Part shown: piece after piece, positions 60,660 to 64,000 of the stretch | Position numbering within the stretch: the stretch's first letter is position 1 | Layout of the letters: each line of letters opens with the position of its first letter | Source: Viridibacterium sediminicola | Lineage (GTDB): Bacteria; Pseudomonadota; Gammaproteobacteria; Burkholderiales; Rhodocyclaceae | Reading direction: 5' to 3' | DNA length: 64,000 nt | Assembly: GCF_039631295.1 (NCBI RefSeq) | Contig: NZ_JBDIVE010000005.1 | Location: 233,298-297,297 of the forward strand | The notes under the pieces: model-generated | Seen by the model: only the letters and a program-made list of their open reading frames with translations | The model's database searches: none | Told to the model about the DNA's origin: nothing | Translations under genes and position numbers: made by a program

Positions 60660-61931
60660 ATGCTGCTGAAAAACACCGCCCTGCCCTTGCTGCTGACGCT
60701 CGCGCTCGCTTCCTTTTCCACTCACGCCGCGAATACCTGCAGCCTGCCCAAGGAGCAGGGCACGCAGGACGACACCGCCCTGCTGCAACAGAGCATCGAC
60801 GCCTGCGCCAAACAGGGCGGCGGTACGCTGGCGCTGGCCGGCCGCACCTACACCATCGGCCCGATCCAGCTGCGCAGCCACGTCTATCTGGTGCTGGCCC
60901 CCGAGACCTTGATCCTGGGCACGACGGACAAGAGCCGTTATCAGCCGGCCTTCATCGGCTGGCCTTATCGCAGCAACGAGGCGCTGATCTCGGGCTACCA
61001 GATCAGCGACAGCGGCATCATCGGCAGCGGCCGTATCGACGGCCAGGGCAGCGCCTGGTGGGACGAAGCACGCACCCAGCGCAAAGACCGCCTCTACCCC
61101 GACGTGCCGGATGCGAACGGCATGCCGCGCCCGTGGCTGGTCGAGTTCTACGACAGCAGCAATATCAGCATCGACGGCCCGACCCTCCAGAACTCACCGA
61201 TGTGGAACCTGGCCCTGCGTTACAGCAAGGATGTGACGATCAAGAACCTGCGCATCCACAACCCGAAGGAAGCCGCCAACACCGACGGTATCGACATCGT
61301 CTCCAGCCAGAACGTCAGCGTTCAACACGCCGAGATCTCGACCGGCGACGACAACATCACCATCAAGTCCGGCCTGGCGCCTTACGCCATGCCACGCCAG
61401 GCCGCTGCGAACATCAGCATCCGCGACGTGAAATTCGGCGATGGCCATGGCTTCTCGATCGGCAGCGAAACCTTCAACGGCATCCATCACGTGAGTCTGG
61501 ACGGTGCCAGCTTCGAGGGCACGACCAATGGCATCCGCATCAAAACCGGCCGTGACCGCGGTGCCGAGATCGCCTACATCGACCTCAAGAACATCCACAT
61601 GCAGCATGTCGGCATGCCCTTGTCGATCACCGCCTACTATCCCAATGTGCCGGCCGAACGCGGCGCGCCGCAAGCGCTCAGCGCCACCACGCCGCACATC
61701 CACGATGTGACGATCAGCCAGCTACAGGCTGAGGACAGCAAGAGCGCTGGCCGCTTCATCGGCCTGCCCGAAGCCGCACTGCAAGGCATCCACCTGCAGG
61801 ACGTGAGCATCAGCGCCAAGACCGGGCTCAGCCTGCGCGATGCCAGCATCGACGCGAGCAAGCTCCAGCTGCACGTCAGCCAGGGCGAAGCGCTGATCAA
61901 GAACGAGCAAGGCATCCTCAACCAGCACTGA
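60660..61931 (+). CDS. Secreted glycoside hydrolase family 28 (polygalacturonase-like)
   Basis: A 423-aa right-handed beta-helix enzyme with signal peptide (LPLLLTLALASFSTHAANTC). GH28 catalytic motifs are complete: NTDG (about 207-210), TGDDN (228-232), GHG (262-264) and RIK (293-295); the three Asp and the Arg/Lys bind and cleave alpha-1,4-galacturonan. It would act outside the inner membrane on pectin or a related uronan. It stands alone, with no uptake or lyase genes nearby, between an MCP-like gene and a repeat. Endo versus exo action cannot be told. Confidence 0.9.
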   Translation: MLLKNTALPLLLTLALASFSTHAANTCSLPKEQGTQDDTALLQQSIDACAKQGGGTLALAGRTYTIGPIQLRSHVYLVLAPETLILGTTDKSRYQPAFIGWPYRSNEALISGYQISDSGIIGSGRIDGQGSAWWDEARTQRKDRLYPDVPDANGMPRPWLVEFYDSSNISIDGPTLQNSPMWNLALRYSKDVTIKNLRIHNPKEAANTDGIDIVSSQNVSVQHAEISTGDDNITIKSGLAPYAMPRQAAANISIRDVKFGDGHGFSIGSETFNGIHHVSLDGASFEGTTNGIRIKTGRDRGAEIAYIDLKNIHMQHVGMPLSITAYYPNVPAERGAPQALSATTPHIHDVTISQLQAEDSKSAGRFIGLPEAALQGIHLQDVSISAKTGLSLRDASIDASKLQLHVSQGEALIKNEQGILNQH

Positions 61932-61981
61932 GCGCGTCAGTCCACAAAAAGAGGCCGACCAGGCCCATCATGCAGTTCAGT

Positions 61982-62165
61982 TAAGACACATTCAGCTTTG
62001 GGGCGAAGGATTTTCGACGCAAAGGGCGCAAAGGAAAAACAAAGGTCCACAAAGGAAAACGATTTTTTGGATTTCCTTTGTGGACCTTCTGTCTTTCTTC
62101 GCGACCTTTGCGTCAAAAGCCAGCGCATCAAACATGCAATCGCCTAACTGGACGGTATTGCGAGC
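61982..62165. repeat. Dispersed palindromic repeat, copy 5, extended form
   Basis: Core 62015-62115: CGACGCAAAGGGCGCAAAGG and AAAGGTCCACAAAGGAAA pair with TTTCCTTTGTGGACCTT and GCGACCTTTGCGTC. Flanks match copy 4 (TTAAGACACATTCAG; CAGCGCATCAAACATGC; CGCCTAACTGGACGG). TTCAGTTAAGAC and the complement of GCCTAACTGGAC form imperfect terminal inverted repeats. It fills most of the gap between the GH28 gene and map. Confidence 0.8.
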
Positions 62166-62202
62166 AAACCCCGGGCATTTTTGTGCGCGCTGAACGGGCG
62201 AA

Positions 62203-63027
62203 TCAGGCCGGAGCACCGGCCTCGGCGGGCGGCACAATCGGCGCGTAATCGCCATAACCATCCGGCCACGGCGTCAGCACTTCAAAACCGCTGTCCGTCA
62301 CCACCACGGTGTGCTCCCACTGCGCGGAGAGCGAACGGTCCTTGGTCACCACCGTCCAGCCATCATTGAGATTCGAGATCGCCGCCTTACCGGCATTGAT
62401 CATCGGCTCGATGGTGAAGATCATCCCCGGCTCCAGGCGCAGCCCCTTGCCCGGCTGGCCAACGTGCATCACCTGCGGCGCATCGTGGTAGATGGTGCCG
62501 ATGCCGTGCCCGCAGTACTCACGCACCACGCTGAAACCCTCGCGATGCGCCACGCGCTGGATCGCATAACCCACGTCGCCCAGGGTCGCGCCGGGGCGCA
62601 CCTGCTGGATGCCCGCGCACATCGCCTCGTAAGTCGTCAGCACCAGACGCCGCGCCAGAATGCTCGGCTTGCCGACAAAGAACATGCGGCTGGTGTCACC
62701 AAACCAGCCGTCCTTGATGACCGCCACATCGATATTGACGATGTCGCCATCCTTGAGCTTCTTGTCCGAGGGAATACCGTGGCAGACCACATGATTCACC
62801 GAGGCACAAATCGTCTTCGGGTAACCGTGGTAGCCCACATTCGCCGCAATCGCACCCTGCACATTGACGATGTAATCGTGGCAGATACGGTCCAGCTCAT
62901 CGGTCGTCACGCCCGCTTTGACGTGCGGCGCAATCATCTGCAAGACCTCCGCCGCCAGCTGCCCCGAACGCCGCGCCAGGGCAATCTCCTCGGCGCTCCT
63001 GATTGTCACCTTGCGATCTTCACTCAT
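62203..63027 (-). CDS. map: Type I methionine aminopeptidase paired with a ParD-like gene
   Basis: A 274-aa metalloprotease removing N-terminal Met. Metal ligands are visible: Asp pair in VNIDVAVIKDGWFGDTSRM, His in CGHGIGTIYHD, Glu in MIFTIEPMIN and WEHTVVVTDSG; the substrate His is in VVCHGIPSDK. Full length plus a short Pro/Ala tail (YAPIVPPAEAGAPA). Its ATG overlaps the ParD-like stop by 4 bp. The essential map gene usually sits next to rpsB, which is not seen here, so this may be a second, accessory copy. Confidence 0.93.
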   Translation of the reverse strand: MSEDRKVTIRSAEEIALARRSGQLAAEVLQMIAPHVKAGVTTDELDRICHDYIVNVQGAIAANVGYHGYPKTICASVNHVVCHGIPSDKKLKDGDIVNIDVAVIKDGWFGDTSRMFFVGKPSILARRLVLTTYEAMCAGIQQVRPGATLGDVGYAIQRVAHREGFSVVREYCGHGIGTIYHDAPQVMHVGQPGKGLRLEPGMIFTIEPMINAGKAAISNLNDGWTVVTKDRSLSAQWEHTVVVTDSGFEVLTPWPDGYGDYAPIVPPAEAGAPA

Positions 63028-63248
63028 GCTGCACTCACCGCCAGCGAAGCATCCTTGACCGCCGCCGACTGCTGCTCCGCCGCGATCAGCAACTGGCAGA
63101 TCTCCGCATAACGCAGCCCCGGATTGAGCTCCAGCAACATGCCAATGCGCATCCAGTGCTCCGCCTGGGCATTGATGGAGCGACTCAAAGCACTACTCGT
63201 AAGGCGCAGATTCTCATGCATCTGCTCCGAAATCTTGACGATTCCCAT
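63024..63248 (-). CDS. ParD-like antitoxin-family protein
   Basis: A 74-aa protein: MGIVKISEQMHENLRLTSSA then LSRSINAQAEHWMRIGMLLE and NPGLRYAEICQLLIAAEQ. The first half is a ribbon-helix-helix fold (KISEQMHENLRL strand-helix; SRSINAQAEHWMRIG helix) as in the ParD_like family. It should bind DNA as a dimer. Instead of a ParE toxin, the next gene, coupled by ATGA, is map. Three 11-bp-spaced boxes lie just before its start and are its likely operator. Confidence 0.8.
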   Translation of the reverse strand: MGIVKISEQMHENLRLTSSALSRSINAQAEHWMRIGMLLELNPGLRYAEICQLLIAAEQQSAAVKDASLAVSAA

Positions 63249-63257
63249 GGGGCTTCC

Positions 63258-63286
63258 GTATATGGTTTGTATATGGAACGTATATT
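63258..63286 (-). promoter_or_regulatory. Triple GTATAT direct-repeat operator of the ParD-like/map operon
   Basis: GTATATGG, GTATATGG and GTATATT begin at 63258, 63269 and 63280, exactly 11 bp apart on the plus strand, 10 bp before the ParD-like ATG. The spacing of about one helical turn suits ribbon-helix-helix dimers. The AT-rich boxes could also contain the -10 element on the minus strand (TAATAT or CATATA). Confidence 0.65.
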
Positions 63287-63370
63287 AGCAGATGTGGCGG
63301 GGCTGCATCTGGGATGCATCCGAGAGTTGATGTGAAAAACACTTAGCCTGTGAGACAAGCTTTTTGGCTC

Positions 63371-63923
63371 TTATCGCGTAAGTCGCTGCGCGATGTACTT
63401 TGCGGAACTCTCTATATTTGGGAATACAGTACTCTCGTTGATATTGAGCAAGTCAAGCTCTTTTAGAATTTTATTTTTATTTGCAACCGCCAGCCGTATA
63501 AGTTCAATACCTAGCTCTGGCATCCCTCCTTCACGAAATTGAGCATCCTGTCCAAACAGCAAAAAAGAACCTGACTGAGACGAAATTCTATCGTTGGAAC
63601 GCTTACTTTTAACGCAAATAACGGACTTCAAATCCTCCTTAATAATTCGCGGCTCAAAATACGGCTTTTCCTCTTTAATAAAATGGTGGAGTCGATGCAA
63701 AACCTCTTGCTCGTTGAACTCTCTCATATCAACAATACTGTAATCAATCAACTCCTTCTCCACCTGCGGCAAACGAGCAAGATTAGCCAAACAACTCGCC
63801 GTATCAGAGTCAAAGTACTTTATTTGCTTAGGATCTATTTTAAAAATTATCACCTCCCCAGGCACCTCTGACACAAGCCCACCACCTTCCTCCCTCCCAA
63901 ACAATTCGCAGCAGGCAAAATAG
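63371..63923 (-). pseudogene. FRG-domain protein, 5' end removed by an insertion sequence
   Basis: The remaining C-terminal 184 residues read TATTTTGCC (YFACCELFG), EVIIFKIDPKQIKYFDSDTA, SVICVKSKRSNDRIS, QSGSFLLFG and NESTVFPNIESSAKYIAQRL. This is the second half of an FRG domain, whose start normally includes RLLDW...NPLVALYFA. The frame runs upstream into an IS-like end: the YFAC codons follow directly after TGAATCGCCCCGGG (in plus orientation), and a TAA closes the frame at 63959-63961. A GTG at 63949 is only an accidental start. The gene is clearly more AT-rich than its neighbours, suggesting horizontal transfer. FRG proteins have no firm function. Confidence 0.65.
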
Positions 63924-64000
63924 TGAATCGCCCCGGGTTTTCTAGACACCCTGAAGCCTTAAACTTTCAGGCTGATGGAGGTGTTTATGAGCAACAAGCG
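63924..64000 (+). mobile_element. Left end of a probable IS3-family insertion sequence (partial)
   Basis: TGAATCGCCCCGGGTTTTCT at 63924 resembles the TGAACCGCCCCGG-type terminal repeat of IS3-family elements. It is followed by about 43 bp of leader, a GGAGG ribosome site and an ORF start MSNK. The right end and target duplication lie beyond the window. Confidence 0.55.
63987..64000 (+). CDS. Start of transposase OrfA (partial)
   Basis: ATG 63987 with GGAGG 5 nt upstream opens a frame reading MSNK and then CG at the window end. IS3-family OrfA proteins often begin MSNKRY. Only 14 bases are available, so the call rests on context. Confidence 0.45.

Noticed and set aside
63924..63949. GTG 63949 as true start of the FRG-domain gene
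   Set aside because: The first codons come from the IS-like terminus and no ribosome site is present; the protein lacks the N-terminal half of the domain.
1..64000. CRISPR array, prophage, rRNA or integrase
   Set aside because: No regularly spaced identical repeats, phage structural genes, rRNA or integrase were seen; the repeats found are dispersed and single.

Overview
This 64-kb window is GC-rich bacterial chromosome, densely packed with genes. The gene orders acpS-pdxJ-recO-era-rnc-lepB-lepA, rpoE-rseA-rseB-rseC-degP and DUF177-rpmF-plsX-fabHDG-acpP-fabF are those of Betaproteobacteria. The pairing of rpoE with a divergent nadB, and of nadB with a YgfX-like gene beside fabF, fits Rhodocyclales best. 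That placement is inferred from synteny, because the window holds no rRNA gene.

Layout. 0-10 kb: end of gloB, a CheY-like regulator with a REC-GGDEF diguanylate cyclase, mltD, a fused pabB-pabC, a YkgJ-type Cys protein, a small outer-membrane barrel, a TrmB-like methyltransferase with dusC, a DUF1178 gene and an alkaline-phosphatase-fold enzyme. 10.2-10.6 kb: tRNA-Gly, tRNA-Cys and a second tRNA-Gly. 10.6-20.8 kb (minus strand): housekeeping run lepA-lepB-DUF4845-rnc-era-recO-pdxJ-acpS-nagZ-uvrC-pgsA. 21-44 kb: an accessory block holding a complete high-affinity potassium system (a 35-aa membrane peptide, kdpF, A, B, C, three extra small genes, kdpD, kdpE), a Cache-type two-component system facing a CstA pyruvate/peptide carrier operon (cstA-yjiX-yjiA), a membrane diguanylate cyclase, a VF530-type protein and a tripartite RND efflux pump. 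44-48.4 kb: envelope-stress operon rpoE-rseA-rseB-rseC-degP. 48.5-57 kb: nadB facing the fatty-acid/phospholipid operon. 57-62 kb: maf, a tetrapyrrole-methylase-fold methyltransferase, a HAD phosphatase, a chemoreceptor-like protein without a sensor domain and a secreted GH28 pectinase. 62-64 kb: a Map-ParD-like gene pair, then an AT-rich FRG-domain gene cut by what appears to be an IS3-family element that runs off the end.

How parts work together. Envelope biology dominates: sigma-E signalling with DegP, peptidoglycan recycling and cleavage (NagZ, MltD), phospholipid and fatty-acid synthesis, signal peptidase, efflux and an outer-membrane barrel. The 23.5-kb accessory block sits between degP and lepA, which are normally adjacent in this lineage. 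lepA has acquired or kept its own promoter-like -10 and a leader hairpin at that junction.

Most notable for a second look: (1) the Map-ParD-like pair with three GTATAT boxes spaced exactly 11 bp just upstream; (2) three extra genes embedded between kdpC and kdpD, including a CorA-family protein with GMS in place of GMN and a 99-aa protein of unknown function; (3) a dispersed palindromic, MITE-like repeat family with five copies in intergenic gaps; (4) the FRG gene interrupted by an insertion sequence; (5) a probable leaderless promoter for the DUF177-rpmF-plsX-fab operon. None of these is proven to be a new system from sequence alone.
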